A stretch of DNA of 64,000 nt from Powellomyces hirtus (taxonomy: Eukaryota; Chytridiomycota; Chytridiomycetes; Spizellomycetales; Powellomycetaceae): the NCBI GenBank assembly GCA_025526995.1, contig JAHLKG010000001.1, positions 806,001-870,000 of the forward strand. Reading direction: 5' to 3'. The notes below the pieces were generated by a model, which saw only the letters and a program-made list of their open reading frames with translations, was not told the DNA's origin and ran no database searches. The position numbers were made by a program, and so were the translations under genes. Positions 46,568-58,648 of this stretch are shown one piece after another (position 1 is the first letter of the stretch; each line of letters starts with the position of its first letter).

Positions 46568-46686
46568 GCTGGGGACCTCCTGACATCCTTCACACTCACA
46601 AGCACACACACACATATCACACAACTACACACACCATCTCTCATCTCTTCCCAAACCCACACACACACACATACAACAACATTACA

Positions 46687-47458
46687 ATGTCCTCTTCTAC
46701 TCAGGAAAAGCTCGGAGTCTGCGGATGCGGCGTTGGCTGCGGATGTGATGGCGCTCACGGGGCGAAATGCAGCTGCAACAGGGCCGAGGTCAAGGCCAAG
46801 GCAGAATCTGCGCGCGGAAAGACTGGCTGCAACTGCGGTAGCGCTTGTGTGTGCGCTGCTCAGAACGAAAAGTAAGCATAGTCATGGATTGATTGCACAC
46901 GCGTTGCTCGTTTTGCATTTTTGACTTACGCATCTCTGTCTCTTTCTCAGATGCTCGTGCGGTGACAAGGAAAAGTCTGCTGCCAAGCAAGGCGAGCTTG
47001 GAATCTGCGGATGCGGAGTTGGCTGCGGTTGCGAAGGTGCCCACGGAGCGACATGCACTTGCAACAAGACCGCAGTCAAGGCGAAAGCTGACGCATCTCG
47101 CACAAAGACCGGATGCAACTGTGGCTCGGGCTGCGTGTGCGCCGCGCAAAACGAAAAGTGCTCATGCGGCGAAAAGGAGAAGTCTGCTGCTAAAGAAACC
47201 AAGCTCGGCGTGTGCGGATGCGGTGTGGGATGCGGTTGCGACGGGGCTCACGGGGCGACCTGCAATTGCAACCAGGCTGAAGTCAAGGCCAAAGCTGACT
47301 CTTCTCGCGACACGACCGGATGCAACTGCGGTTCTGGATGCGTCTGCGCCGCTCAGAACGAAAAGTGCGCTTGCGGGGAGAAAGAACGCAAGGCCGCGAA
47401 CCACTCGTGCTCATGCGGCTCCTCGTGCTCATGCCCCGCTGGTGGTTGCAAGTGCTAA
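46687..47458 (+). CDS. Three-module Cys-rich metallothionein
   Basis: Cytosolic metal-chelating protein, probably for Cu(I) or Zn/Cd buffering. Two exons (46687-46871, 46951-47458) close to 230 aa. Three tandem modules of about 62-65 residues each contain CGCGVGCGC, then CxC (CSCN, CTCN or CNCN), CNCGSxCVC and CSCG or CACG, about 12 Cys per module, nearly all as C-x-C. A Cys-rich tail ends the protein (HSCSCGSSCSCPAGGCKC), giving roughly 42 Cys. Spacers are Lys/Ala-rich (VKAKAES or VKAKADA). Modules differ at many synonymous sites while the Cys pattern is kept, so the duplication is old and the protein is under selection. The intron lies at the module 1/2 junction only. Long modular metallothioneins are known in Cryptococcus; metal preference is not visible here. 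Confidence 0.93.
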
Positions 47459-47948
47459 ACCTCCACTTCACCGCACCACACCAAACACCATACATTAGTC
47501 TGAAGCGTCTTTCGCATGATACCTTGTCGACTATCTTCCCACCGCTCCCCTTTGTTGTACATTACTTGTCAATTCCCAAGAAATAAAACTTATATACTCT
47601 TTGGCTGCATACGAGAAGCTTTTGCCAGTTTGTTTTCACCATACCGCTCCCTTACCAAGCGCATGAAGAAGACATCTACAATGACCTACTCGCCAGCTTG
47701 CGAGTCGAACTCATCTCTCGCGTGGCATGGGCCAACTAGCTTGAGGTCTCCGTCGGGGATCCGAGTATGACCAGCGGATTTCATCAGAAGATTCCAAATT
47801 CTGCTGACATGATCGGCTGAGTAAGCACAAGCTCCGAAATTCCGCCCTTCTCCATTCGAGCTTATTTGGACCAAGAGCTGCAGATTTAGCCAATTCATTC
47901 AACCTCCATTGAATCCGCCTCCGGGCGTCCGAAGACTACCACACATCG
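47459..47948. other. Intergenic between metallothionein and ARMH1
   Basis: 490 bases holding the metallothionein 3' UTR (AATAAA-like AAATAAAA at about 47580-47587) and the ARMH1 promoter. No gene was seen. Confidence 0.4.
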
Positions 47949-50901
47949 ATGACCACCCTCGGCGAGCGCGCGTACGGCTCGAAGCGGGCGCAGACGGGTC
48001 CCGACTCATGGCCACTAGCCAACAAGAGCGGATCCAGATCCGTGATCGGACCAGCGTATGCGAAATACGACGTCCTGGAACGCCTGCCGCAGGCTGTTGG
48101 TGTGGGGAACCCGTTGCTGCCGAGTTGTCCGACTAGCTATTTTATGCAACTTAGCCGGACGTGGGATCGGGTGGGTAAGCCAGTGTGAAGATGTGGGATC
48201 GAGCAGTTGACGCATAAAGGAGATGAAGGACGGCGATTGCTTGATTGCGTGTTCGGCCAGTCATGATGACAAAGGAGTTGTATGAACACCGGGGTTGCGG
48301 GAAGATGTCTACCACAGCAGTCGGAATGCTCCTAAATGTCCAGGCTAACAGCCCGTTGCTCCGCTTCACCCATTTCACAGGGAAATAGACCAATCCGGGA
48401 AAAGATTCTCCAGGAGTTTGTCAAGCACAACCGCAACAAGACAGGTCCGCAACTCGAGCGAGAGTTCAGCAATGGCGCTAGTTTGTTCCTTACCCGGTTA
48501 TCCGCATATCTGCGGCTTAGGTATTTATGTTTGCCTGGATCGCGGCCACCAGCATTGTAATTTGCATCTAATGCAACATGTTTTGTAACAAAGTTACCTA
48601 CTCGGACACAGTCTTGCCCTCCAAATGCAAGCCATCAACATCTTCATTTCCGCGTCCAGCGGTCACCGCTTCCTCGCCGAATTCCTCGAAGTCGGTGGGG
48701 TGTTGACCGTCTTGGAAATTCTCGGGTTAGCCCAAGTGAAAGAACCCGACAAGGCCGAAGCGCTGCGGATACTGCTGAGCGTTGCCCAAGCGGGGAGACG
48801 GTACAAGGAGTTTATTTGCGAGAGTTATGGAGTTCGCGCTGTGGCGGATTGTTTGGGCCGGTCGCGATCGGAGATCACGCAGGATTATGCGAGGAATTTG
48901 TTGCATCAGTTGGGAGTGGGCAACCCGAAATTCCTCATGCAGGTGTATAAATCTTTGCTGTCGCTGTTGACGTCGCAAGGGCCATCGCCGACATCGCAGC
49001 AAATGGCCGGACAGGCGTTGCGGATGCTACTGGTATGTTGGTTCCATTTGCGCACCCAGGCTCTCTTGTGTTTTACTGATTTGAGCAGCCGTCTATTCAA
49101 GCTGTGCATCCGTCGATCGTTGAAGCGACAGTGGCGCTGCTCAAGAATCCGCATATACAGATTCAGTACGAGGGTGCGTATAAAATGTTCACTTTCCGCA
49201 GGGTACCTGTGTGTTCGCGGTACATATGAGCTAAAGCAAGTTTTGCACTGTGTTCCTGTCGCTCTCTCTTAGGCTACGAGATATTGCGTGAGCTGTCCAC
49301 TCGAGCCGCGTTGCAGGACGTGATCATTACGCAGCTGATCACGATTCTTAAAACGAGCATTGAGGATGTTCAGGAGGATTTGCCTGAAGGTAGGAGCGAG
49401 GCCCACTCCCTCAATTTGCGTTTTCCCAAGGTCGATTAATTCTCACGCGGATGGGATGCTGTTCTTGTTGTTGAACATAGACCGACGCCGCCGCGGCAAA
49501 GCCGACGCCAAATCCAACATCCCCAACCAATGGGGCGGTCTGGTCAAATCCGACGAAAGCAAAGCACAGAGCGAAGCCATTTTAGCAGGCTACATGCAAC
49601 AAGCCTACAGTGCCAAACTGCTTGGCGCCATTGCAGCAACCAATCGCGAGCTGGCTGAAAAGATGATTGATGCGCAGATTGTCAGCGGCCTGTTGAGCGT
49701 GATTGCCAATGTGGGACATGCGGATAGTCAGCATTATGCGGCGAGTGCGTTGTTGTTTTTGGTGGGCAATTTTGAGTATGTGGCGACGGCGTTGCGTGAA
49801 CATATGGGGCAGAACTTTTTTGATTTGCTTCAGGTTTGTCCAACACTCTCTGGTTGTTTTTCTCTCTCCCTCTCGTAAATGATTGACTCACTGGCACGAC
49901 AGGACAAGCCCGACACATTCTACAAAGAACTCAATCGCGAACAAGTCCGCTACCTCCGACGCAACAATGTTCAAATCCACGGGAGCAGCAACGGACTTCC
50001 CTCCGCAACATCGCTATCCGAATACGACGAGAGTTACAGCTCTGACGAAGAGGCCAACACCGCTAACCCCAATAATAACAATAACGCCGCCCCTCAGGAG
50101 CATCAACCTCGTCATCATCACAAGACCCGCCCGAAGAGTGGACGGCCTGCCCACAGTGCAGGATCATCACGCGAAGGCGGTGCCGCGACTCCGTTCGACA
50201 TGTTCCCGGCGACGCGCGATGGGGACGGTGCACGAGCGGAATCGAATACCAATAATAAGCAGCTACAAGATGATTCATCTGTTAGCGGGGCTCCTGGTGA
50301 CAACCCGGCAGGCGATGAAGGTAGCTTTGGCGGCGGCGGCAGCGGCGGCGGCGACAACTCCTCACAAACCAAACCCCCACTCACCGCCACGACCGTCGGC
50401 GGGGACACCAGCCAAACCGTCCTCGACCTCCAACAACTCGACCGGGCATCCCCACCCGCCGCAGTGCAAGACCTGTACGTGCCCTTTGCGCAACCGGTCA
50501 TGAACGCCACCTTTTCCGCGCAGAAATTCGGGAAAGCCGACGCGTTGGAAAGCCGGGAACTGTTTGACGCGGATCTGCAAAAGTTCCGCGCGACTGAATT
50601 GGCGGGCCAGCAGCGTCGGGAGGTGAGGAAGGAACAGGTACCCATGCCCGAAGCGAGCGAGGCGTGGTTGAATAAGATGAAGAATGCGGACTTTAATGAT
50701 ATTAAAATGGCGGTCGTGGATACTAACTCGAAGACGGCACCGGCGACTGCCAGACGCTCTCAGGAAGATCCCTTGTCCACACCGGCGACGCCGCCGTCAC
50801 CTCCGCCCCCGCCGCAATTATCGGAGCAGGAGCAAAGGGAGCAGGAGGGGAACGGGAAGGAGGAAGAAAATCCAGTGACTGATACGCCGCCTAGCCAGTG
50901 A
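47949..50901 (+). CDS. ARMH1: ARMH1 (armadillo-like helical domain protein 1) homologue
   Basis: Seven exons (47949-48170, 48381-48520, 48612-49032, 49089-49173, 49273-49389, 49481-49833, 49903-50901) close to 778 aa. The helical core matches vertebrate ARMH1 in order: REKILQEFVKHNRNKTGPQL, EREFSNGASLFLTRLSAYL, FLEVGGVLTVLEILGL, YKEFICESYGVRAVADCL and HPSIVEATVALLKNPHIQIQ, then a second armadillo half with AKLLGAIAATNRELAEKMID. The first 74 residues and the last ~300 (acidic, Asn/Gly/Pro-rich, ending in a poly-Pro stretch) are lineage-specific. ARMH1 is poorly characterised; its presence in a flagellated fungus next to other flagellar genes suggests a ciliary role, which is inference. The first intron uses donor GTGGGT; the alternative donor 4 bases later would give a stop. 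Confidence 0.9.
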
Positions 50902-51226
50902 ATACAGCGTTTTGTCTTATAATTTCTGCTGGAGATCTGGTCGCATGGAATGTATGGTTTTATCTGGCGTTCTTTGGTGTGATTTGAGTCATACTATCAG
51001 AAACTGTGTACTTCTCTCTTCCACTGATTTTTCCAAATGATCATATACCAAGAGCTATGTATTTATTTACGCCCAGTGTGGTGCGACATCAAAACCAGAT
51101 TTGCGTGATTGACTTCAGCCCCTTCATATACATATCTTACAAAAGATGGTTATCGCATCAGAAAGCGGAAAATATTGACAGGGTGGACACGGCGAGGGGA
51201 GAAAGGGAGATATCGGAGAGTTTTGC
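50902..51226. other. 3' intergenic region between convergent genes
   Basis: 325 bases between the ARMH1 stop and the stop of the kelch-TM-SH3 gene, holding both 3' UTRs. No other feature was seen. Confidence 0.4.
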
Positions 51227-54200
51227 TCACAACAGCGATTGTGCGGCAGCTTTGTCGTGGTGCTCCTCATCATGGAGCAAGTTCTTCTGCTGATTTGAGT
51301 GGGTAGGGGAAACGACATCGCTAGCCTTTGTACTGCCGCTGGCTGGAGAAGGATGGTCTGGTGAGGTGGCGCTACCCGGACCCGCCGGCAACTGCGGGGA
51401 CTGCGGTACCGTTTTCTTGACAGTGCCGTATCCTCGGTCACCCGTTCCGCCGCCCAGGAGGAGTGAGTTCCCGGCCAAGCCGCCCGCACTGAATTCAGAT
51501 GTATACCCTGGCGACTGGGGAGCAACTGGTTCACTCGCTGGCTCGCCAAAGTATCCACCGTCATTCCACCAGCCAAAGTCGACGTTTGTGGAAGCGGCCG
51601 CGTTGTTGTCCAGGCTGTTCATCGACGCGTTGTCTTCGGCTTCTTCAACGGCTAGAAGGGGGAATACGCCGCTGAGGCCGGTTCTCAGGTTGGTTCCACG
51701 ACACCATCCGTCACGGTATATTTTGCCCACGGCAATCGTGTCGCCGGGAAGCAGCTCGATCTCGTCTGCCAAGCGAGGAATATGCGGGTACACGACCATG
51801 TACTGCAAGGGTTGGTCGAGCGTGAAGCCAGTTGTGGAGTGGGTGGTGGTAGGGGACGAACTCGATGCGGGAGCTGCGGGTGCAGCAGACCCGAGATTGT
51901 GCATCGCATCTGCAACAGCCACGCCCACGGCCTCTGATACGCTGTGTGCGGTATATTGAGAGGAAGAGCCTGCCTCGATCATCTCCTGCGGGGTCTTCTT
52001 TCGGAACACGGATTCGTGTCGTGCTGGCAATGCGGAACCATCGGCCCGGTCCAATTTCATGTACGAGATGTCTCCGAGGTTTCGAGAAAGAGTGGAGAGG
52101 TCCTGGGGCATGTTGTTGTAAGGGTTCAGCGGCTTGTTCTCGTTCAAACCGACTTCCATAAAAGGCCCTCGGTCTACATGAATGGGTGCCAGAAGTGGAA
52201 TGACTACGTTTCGGTCCGGATCCAGGTACTGCCCTCCTTGAGAGTCGCGTGGCGCAGTTGAAAGCAGGGTTGCCTGTGACCCAGCGTCCCGGTCGGTCCG
52301 CGGCTCATTCCGACGCTTCATTCGGACCCGGAAGATTCGAGCAACGCCCGATCGCTTCGCAGCTTGCCTCATCTCAGACCGACTGGGTCGGTTGCCATTG
52401 TTTCTCCACCAGTAGTACATCATCAATCCAAAGATCACCGCCGCTGCAATCATGGACACGAATACAGCTGCTATAATGAGTTTGGTTCGCGCAGAGCTCT
52501 CATTCGGTGGGCCGATCTGCTGCTGTTCCGCTATGGTGGGGCCAGAATCCGTTGCGTCCCTGGCCGTACCTTCCAAAGCCAAGGGGGTTGTCCATGCTTT
52601 GCTCCGGGTGTCAAAAACCCAAATTCCAGCGTCGTCCATCATTTCATGGACAGACTGGCGCCGTCTCAGAAATCTTTCGCTCCATGGTAGCCGTTCGGGA
52701 ATTGGGATCGACTGAGCTATATCGATTCCCGGAGGCGGGAACATAAGACCATCCGGCCACCAACTACATTGGAGAGAAGAATGAATGTTAAGGCTGTGTG
52801 AAACCTATATATTCAAGGTTCAATAGGATCCGTACCTGGGACGAGTGACTCGCCAATCCGGATTTTGCCCGCTCGTCGGATTCGGATTGGATTGTTCCTC
52901 TGAGGAGGCACTGTCTGATTCAGTTTCGACCTCTGATGGCCGCGAAGGGCGCGATGGCCTCCCAGCGCTAGGCGGAGATACAACATCCGGCTCCAAATTC
53001 GGCGCTTGCGGCCGACCAGGATTGGAGGACGGAGATGGCGATGGGCGGCGTTGCGGTGCGCTGGTGGGTGGACGGGTCTCCAGAGGCCTCGGTGGCACGA
53101 TGGACGGTTGCGGTTGATTCGGTTGCGCAGAGGTGGGAATGGGGCTAACTGAAGCAGGTTTTGGCTGAGTGGGCACAGATACGGGAGCTGCGGGTGCCGC
53201 CACATTCAATGCAGCGCTCTTCTGTCCACCATGGACTACAAAGTATCCATTAATCATGGCCCCTGCAGAGAAACATCTGCTGCTAGGTCCCGTGCCGCTG
53301 GATCCGATAGAGGTCCACGCCATGGTGTTGAAATCCAATGTGTAAACGCCAGAATCAACCGATGCAGCTCCACTGGGATCGCATCCGCCGTGGACGTACG
53401 CTAACCGTTTATCAGGTCCAAGACTGCAGCTGATCCCCCATCTGGGACTGGGGCCCGTCCCCGTCACGTTTGTAATTGGTGAGAATGTTTGTGATTTGTT
53501 CTTTGGGTCGAAACGCCAAAGCTGTGGTGAAAGCGTGGCAACGGAGGGATGGATTCGAACACCTCCAATCAAAAGAGCGGTGCCATCCGGCAGTGGGACC
53601 GCGCATGATCCGAGTATTTCTGTTGGTACACTGCCGCCGGCGAGAGGTACCAAGGAAGCAGCGTTTGATGCGATGTTGTACTGAACGGTTTGCTGCGCTC
53701 CATGTGCGACTACCGAGGGGCAATCGAGGCAATCCAGTCCACCTGTAGGAAGTGGGAGGGTGAGGCTAAGAACGATCCAAAGAACGATCTCTGAAAGGGC
53801 ACCCGCCAGTGTTCACATACCAAACTGGTAGAGCACGTCTCCGATGAAGACCGACGAATGAAATGCCCGAGGCACAAATTGCCCGACCGTGCCGTTTGTG
53901 ACGGTATCGGTGCGTGTATCATATCTCCAAAACTCGTTTTCCGCGCGCATGGGTGACTGTAGTTTATCCCCGTGGAATCCGCCCGTGCAGTATGCGACCT
54001 GGGATGCTTCGTGCACCGCGCAGCTATGGCCAATCAGCGGCGGGAAGGTGGTCGGCACAGGCGACACTTTGGCATCGGCGGAGTTCAACAGATGAACCGA
54101 CGAGTCGCCTTTGAATTTTATTGCCCCGCCGTTCTGACCTGTACACAGTAGAAATAAGAAGACGCCACCGTCAATCATCTGGCACCATAAAAGCCTTCGT

Positions 54201-54416
54201 CGCATGGCATTCGTCCTGGCACTCACCAAGGTCCAGTTTCCAGTCCTTTTCCACATTCCCGCCGACGAAAAAGACGCCGCGAGACCCAACGAATGCCTGA
54301 TGATGATCACGCCAACGAAGAATGGTAGAGGCTGTTGGGGCGGCTAGGGTACTGTGGTGCAAGTCTGAACCAGCCGCCAGCACAAGGAGCCCGGCCAGTA
54401 CGGTCACCGCGTTCAT
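51227..54416 (-). CDS. Kelch-repeat membrane protein with cytoplasmic SH3 domain
   Basis: Single-pass receptor-like protein. Four exons (54227-54416, 53821-54138, 52836-53742, 51227-52763) close to 983 aa. A signal peptide (MNAVTVLAGLLVLAAG) leads an extracellular kelch propeller (about residues 20-390), with blades such as GHSCAVHEASQVAYCTGGFH, PDGTALLIGGVRI, RLAYVHGGCD and GYFVVHGGQ. A Pro-rich stalk follows, then one transmembrane helix at about 564-590 (IIAAVFVSMIAAAVIFGLMM). The cytoplasmic part contains an SH3 domain at about 789-843 (MVVYPHIPRLADEIELLPGD, then WCRGTNLRTGLSGVFP). Extracellular kelch plus cytoplasmic SH3 suggests sensing or adhesion coupled to actin or Pro-rich partners. 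Ligand and partners are unknown. Confidence 0.88.
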
Positions 54417-55165
54417 TCAATCCCACGTGTTGACAAGGAGTTGCACGCAAGCTATGGCTGTTCTTCCAAGACGATAGTAAGGGCCCTGCTTTCTTGAGTT
54501 TTCTTTTACGTAGTCGCAGGTGGTTGAGAGCTGGAAATTGTTCGCCAAGATGCCTTTAACGAGTGAAATTACGGCAATAACCGCGACCAGGTGAGTGCGG
54601 AAGTGACTAATATACAAAGGCAGACATGCGATTTGCAATAGCTGGGAAAAGAAAGTCGAAGCCTTGAGTTTACGTATGTACAGAATGAAAAGCGATAATG
54701 TGTTTTGGATGGATGGAGGGATGGCTGTGTGGGTTTGGTTGGGGTCGCTTTTGGCTGAGTAGCGAAAGCCTCATCATCACCAATTGACGGGCTGAGCAGC
54801 ATTTTCGTGCGCAGCAAAAAGTTCAATTTGGAAAGTTACGCTTATCCTTAGAATAGGGTTGAGCTAAGATCACGTGCGCAAAGTGATTCCCATCACGTGG
54901 TCAGCCGCCCATTGTTGACTTGGAGGTGTGAGAGGATGGACCGAGGCGAGAGATTCAAAATATCAAAAGTGAAAAAAAAGAATGTACAACTATATCATTA
55001 TGAACATATACAAAAACAAGGAACAAACCAGTGCACTATCCATCATCTACGTGCATCTCCGGGCATACATGCATGGCCCAGATTCCCAATAACCCCAGTC
55101 GTTCGTCCCTTGATGCGTGCGTGCGTGTGTGTGTGTATGTGTGTGTCCCGACTCGTTCTTCTTTT
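54417..55165. other. Intergenic; paired CACGTG boxes and a GT microsatellite
   Basis: About 750 bases upstream of the kelch gene and downstream of the GH15 gene, both on the minus strand. Two CACGTG palindromes at 54871-54876 and 54894-54899 are both preceded by AT. A GT-rich tract lies at about 55115-55146, in the probable 3' UTR of the GH15 gene. No ORF was supported. Confidence 0.4.
55115..55146. repeat. GT/GC microsatellite
   Basis: Imperfect (GT)n with GC and AT interruptions over about 32 bases, just past the GH15 stop codon. Confidence 0.85.
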
Positions 55166-58083
55166 TCACATGGCAGCGCCTCCCCCCGAAAGCGCACGAT
55201 CAAGGTTGAACGCCGCACTCATCATCGCAATGTGCGTAAACGCCTGCGGGAAGTTGCCCAAGGATTCTCCGCTACCGGCAATCTCCTCGCTGAACAATGT
55301 CAGGTGGTTGCCGTACGCAATCATTTGCTCAAACATCACAATCGCCCGTTCGAGAAGGTCCGGGTGTTGTCGGCCGGCTCTAGTCAATGCTTCCACCAGC
55401 CAGAAGGTGCCTGTGTGCGAGAAAGGGAGGAAGAGGTGAGGAATTGAAATGAGATGAGTTCGCGATCGGTGAGGCGCGCCACGCCCGCTTTATGGACTTC
55501 GCCAAAGTTTTGTCGCCGATCGTGTGATGCACTTTCCCTCCTTAGCAGATTGCGCCAGAATGTTTTTGGGAGTGGTTTGCAGCCAAACAAAAAAAAAGAA
55601 CAAACTTACAAGACGCCACGGGTTTCTGCCCCGGCCCCTCTGGTGCCGTCAACTTACACATGCTGAACGTCCCCTCTTGTGTCTCATCAAGGCCGTCATC
55701 AAACAAACTGCGGTCGTACCGATACACAAGGTTGTTTGCCAAGAGACCGCCTATCGTGAGGTAACGGGGAACGCAGATAGGAAGACACTCTAGATTAGCA
55801 AAAAATGTGTGGCGTTTTTTTGCTGCTGCTGCATTGGGAACACTTGCCTTGCTCGGGCGGCATCATGATCTGCTTCAGGGTGCTGATCATCCTGGGATCC
55901 GAGGGACTGATGAAGAAGCTCAAAGGCATGATGAGGACACTAGCGTCCAAGCATGGGTTCTTATGATCCTCAAAGCACTGAATAAAGCACTGCCGCTTCT
56001 TGGACCACCCTTCCGTCATCACCGCCTCATAAATCTTATCGCGCGTCTCGAGCCACTTGTTGCGGTCCGGGCAGGGTAGACTGCGTTTGTCCGCCAACCG
56101 CAGACCACGATCCAACGCAACCCAACACATGACCTTGCTGTACGTGAAATTCTTCTTGACGCCGCGGACTTCCCAGATGCTCATGTCGGGCTTCTCCCAG
56201 TTGTTGACCACATAGTTGACCAGACGACGGACCTGGCACCACGTGTCGTACGAGACTGGGGCGCGGTACTTGTTGTAGAGGTAGATCGAGTCCAGCAGCT
56301 CGCCGTAAATGTCGAGTTGCAGATGGTCGTAGGCGCCGTTGCCAATGCGCACCGGTTTGGACTTGCGGTAGCCTTCCAGATGGTCGAGCGATGTCTCGGG
56401 CAATTCGTGTTTGCCGTCAATGGTGTACATGACTTGCAGACCACCCTCGGGCGTCAACTCCTGACAACGGGCTTCGATAAAGTTCATGAACCCTTCGGCC
56501 TCCTCCGTCAGCCCGATCCTGACCAACGCGTATATGGTAAATGCCGAGTCGCGGATCCACGTGTATCGGTAATCCCAGTTCCGCTCGCCGCCAATCGACT
56601 CGGGCATCCCGAATGTCGGTGCTGCGACCACGGCTCCTGTCGGCTCGTACGTCATCAACTTGAGCGCCAGCGCGCTGCGGTGTACCACCTCACGCCATCG
56701 GCCCGTGAATTTGCTTTGGCTGATCCACTTGATCCAGTAGTTGAATGTTTGCTTCAGCAAATTCTCCATCAATTCGTTGGTGAAGCACGGGTCCGCGTCC
56801 TTGTCCGCGGATTTGTCTTCCTTTGGCTTCTCACGAAATGCGAGTGAGATCCGCTGGCCTTCTTTCAATTCGACTTCAGCCCACACTCCTGGTCCCGTCA
56901 TGTTCGGTCTGTGCTCCACGGTCCATTCGATCACCGGTTCGTCAACCGCCGACCCCTTTTCCGCACATGACACCTTCGGGTCTGTTACATCAATCCCGAG
57001 CGGCGTCTGGCTGCAGTAGATGATGTGTCGCAGGTCCATTTCCAGTCCACAGTCGCTCTTGAACACCACGGTCGGCCCAGGCGCCGTGTGCGATCCGTCA
57101 GAATTGAGCTCAAAGTTGCCTGTTCTCTCGCCTGCGGGACCAGAGTCTTCACGTTAGGACACAGCAGCCATACAGTTTTCCTGTTGTCATTGACCAACCA
57201 GTAACAATCTCGGTCGTATGTTTAGCACGCGCATAATCAAACGCCGGGTAACACTCGAGTCGGACCTTGTACGTGCCACGCTTGCATTCGACGACGCGGT
57301 TCAGCCAGTGCAGCAGAGGTTTACGGTGCCTCTCGCGCGCGGGGACAGGCATGAAATCCGTAATGTGGACGACGCCTATAAGATCACATGTCAGGAGATG
57401 GAAAACCGGCGATTACATATTGCAGAAGAATGACACTTGTCATGCTCCGCATACCTTGGTCAGACAAGAAACGCGTCTGCAGAATGTTGCTGTTTGGCAG
57501 GTACTGCTGCTTGTGGCGTGACTCGCCCAATGGGAAGATGTGGAAATGTCCGCCCTAAAGCAGTGCGATTGTCAACATGTTGCAACAAACAACCGTCTGA
57601 AATGTTTTCTTGCTGTTCCATGTCGCGCAAATACCTTGTGTTGATCCAAGATGCGGGCAAAACTGTAACCCGGAGACCACAAAAACAGGTCAGGAGATCA
57701 TTTCAGACACTCTGCGGGTTCTTCCAGCAGTGCACGTACATGGATGGACTGTCGAACTTTGGGTAACAGAAGAAATCAATGGATCCATCTAGGCATCCAG
57801 AGACATGTCAGTGATGCTGGCTCGTCAAACGACATGAGCATCCTAGCGGGATATGCCACCCACATACCTGTGCCAGACATGGCGACAGTGCGCATGTTAC
57901 CGATCATGCCATAGTTTTCTATGAATTGCAGATAAGTCATCAAGTCCAAAAATTCGGTGTTTTCTAGCCTACTGCATTAAATCGTTGGAGTTTGTGACAA
58001 AACATACCGATGGGGAGATACCCGCGCTCGCGCTCGTTATCGGCCTTGTCGCTCCTGGCCGGGTCTTGTTTGCACTGTGCCAT
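55166..58083 (-). CDS. Glycoside hydrolase family 15 (glucoamylase/trehalase-like)
   Basis: Nine exons (58008-58083, 57868-57918, 57740-57788, 57635-57662, 57554-57455, 57199-57375, 55848-57131, 55658-55750, 55166-55410) close to 700 aa. The N-terminal beta domain begins [20 protein letters not shown], then [20 protein letters not shown]. The (alpha/alpha)6 catalytic domain carries [18 protein letters not shown] (about residue 340) and, near the C-terminus, [20 protein letters not shown], the two conserved GH15 signatures with the probable catalytic Glu residues. There is no signal peptide, so it is probably cytosolic, like the trehalase/glucodextranase branch of GH15, rather than a secreted glucoamylase. 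Intron 7 (55751-55847) has a GC donor (AAG then GCAAGT); the frame only closes if it is used. Substrate (trehalose or alpha-glucan) is uncertain. Confidence 0.9.
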
Positions 58084-58648
58084 ATTTCGTCCTTCTTTGT
58101 GGTGTGGACTACACTGTGGTGGTCGAGAGGGTTTTGCGGATGGGGTACTGGCCTCGACGTTTGGGAGGTGTAGGGGTGTATACGGTAAAGCGTTTGGAGG
58201 TTCGGTCAGTCACTCACAAGGTTTTTGTGGAGTGAAGGTTCAGTAATCAGTGGAAGGCGGAGAGGCGGCGATTCCGAGTAGTGACGGACTGACTGATGAC
58301 ACCCTGTACTTCAGTGATGACGATGAGTAACGAGAAGAGCGATCTGTTCCTGGTCACTTTGTCCAACTTGAATCGGGGAATCGGCACAAGCCTGAAGTGT
58401 GAAAATCGCGCCGAGTACGTCATGACTCATCTCACTCTCGTCATTGTGAGACTTTCAAAAGGCACGTGGAGACGCGCTTCACTTGCAAAGCCACGTCGGC
58501 GCAGCAGCTATAAGAGTCTCTTGATGCACACGAGTAGACAGGACAGATGGAAGAACAACGGTATATGATGGAATTGAAACATTCAACTATACACATGCAT
58601 CACGCTACCACAGATGCTTCACAAAGAATATTCAGGACTGCGATTTTC
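58084..58648. other. Intergenic upstream of the GH15 gene
   Basis: 565 bases holding the GH15 promoter and the 3' UTR of the lysyl oxidase gene (both on the minus strand). A 90-codon plus-strand ORF (58296-58568) has no domain and is not called. Confidence 0.35.

Larger units (their letters stand above)
46032..46686. promoter_or_regulatory. Divergent promoter region of the GPI protein and the metallothionein
   Basis: 655 bases with a TATA box for each side gene: TATATAA at 46121-46127 (minus) and TATAAAAG at 46560-46567 (plus). CA microsatellites (about 46602-46616 and 46659-46672) lie in the probable 5' UTR of the metallothionein. No metal-response element of known type was recognised with confidence. 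Confidence 0.5.

Noticed and set aside
46790..47404. Long antisense ORFs opposite the metallothionein
   Set aside because: They are shadows created by the repetitive, GC-rich coding sequence of the plus-strand gene.
58296..58568. 90-codon plus-strand ORF upstream of the GH15 gene
   Set aside because: No domain or coding-like pattern; it lies in a probable promoter region.
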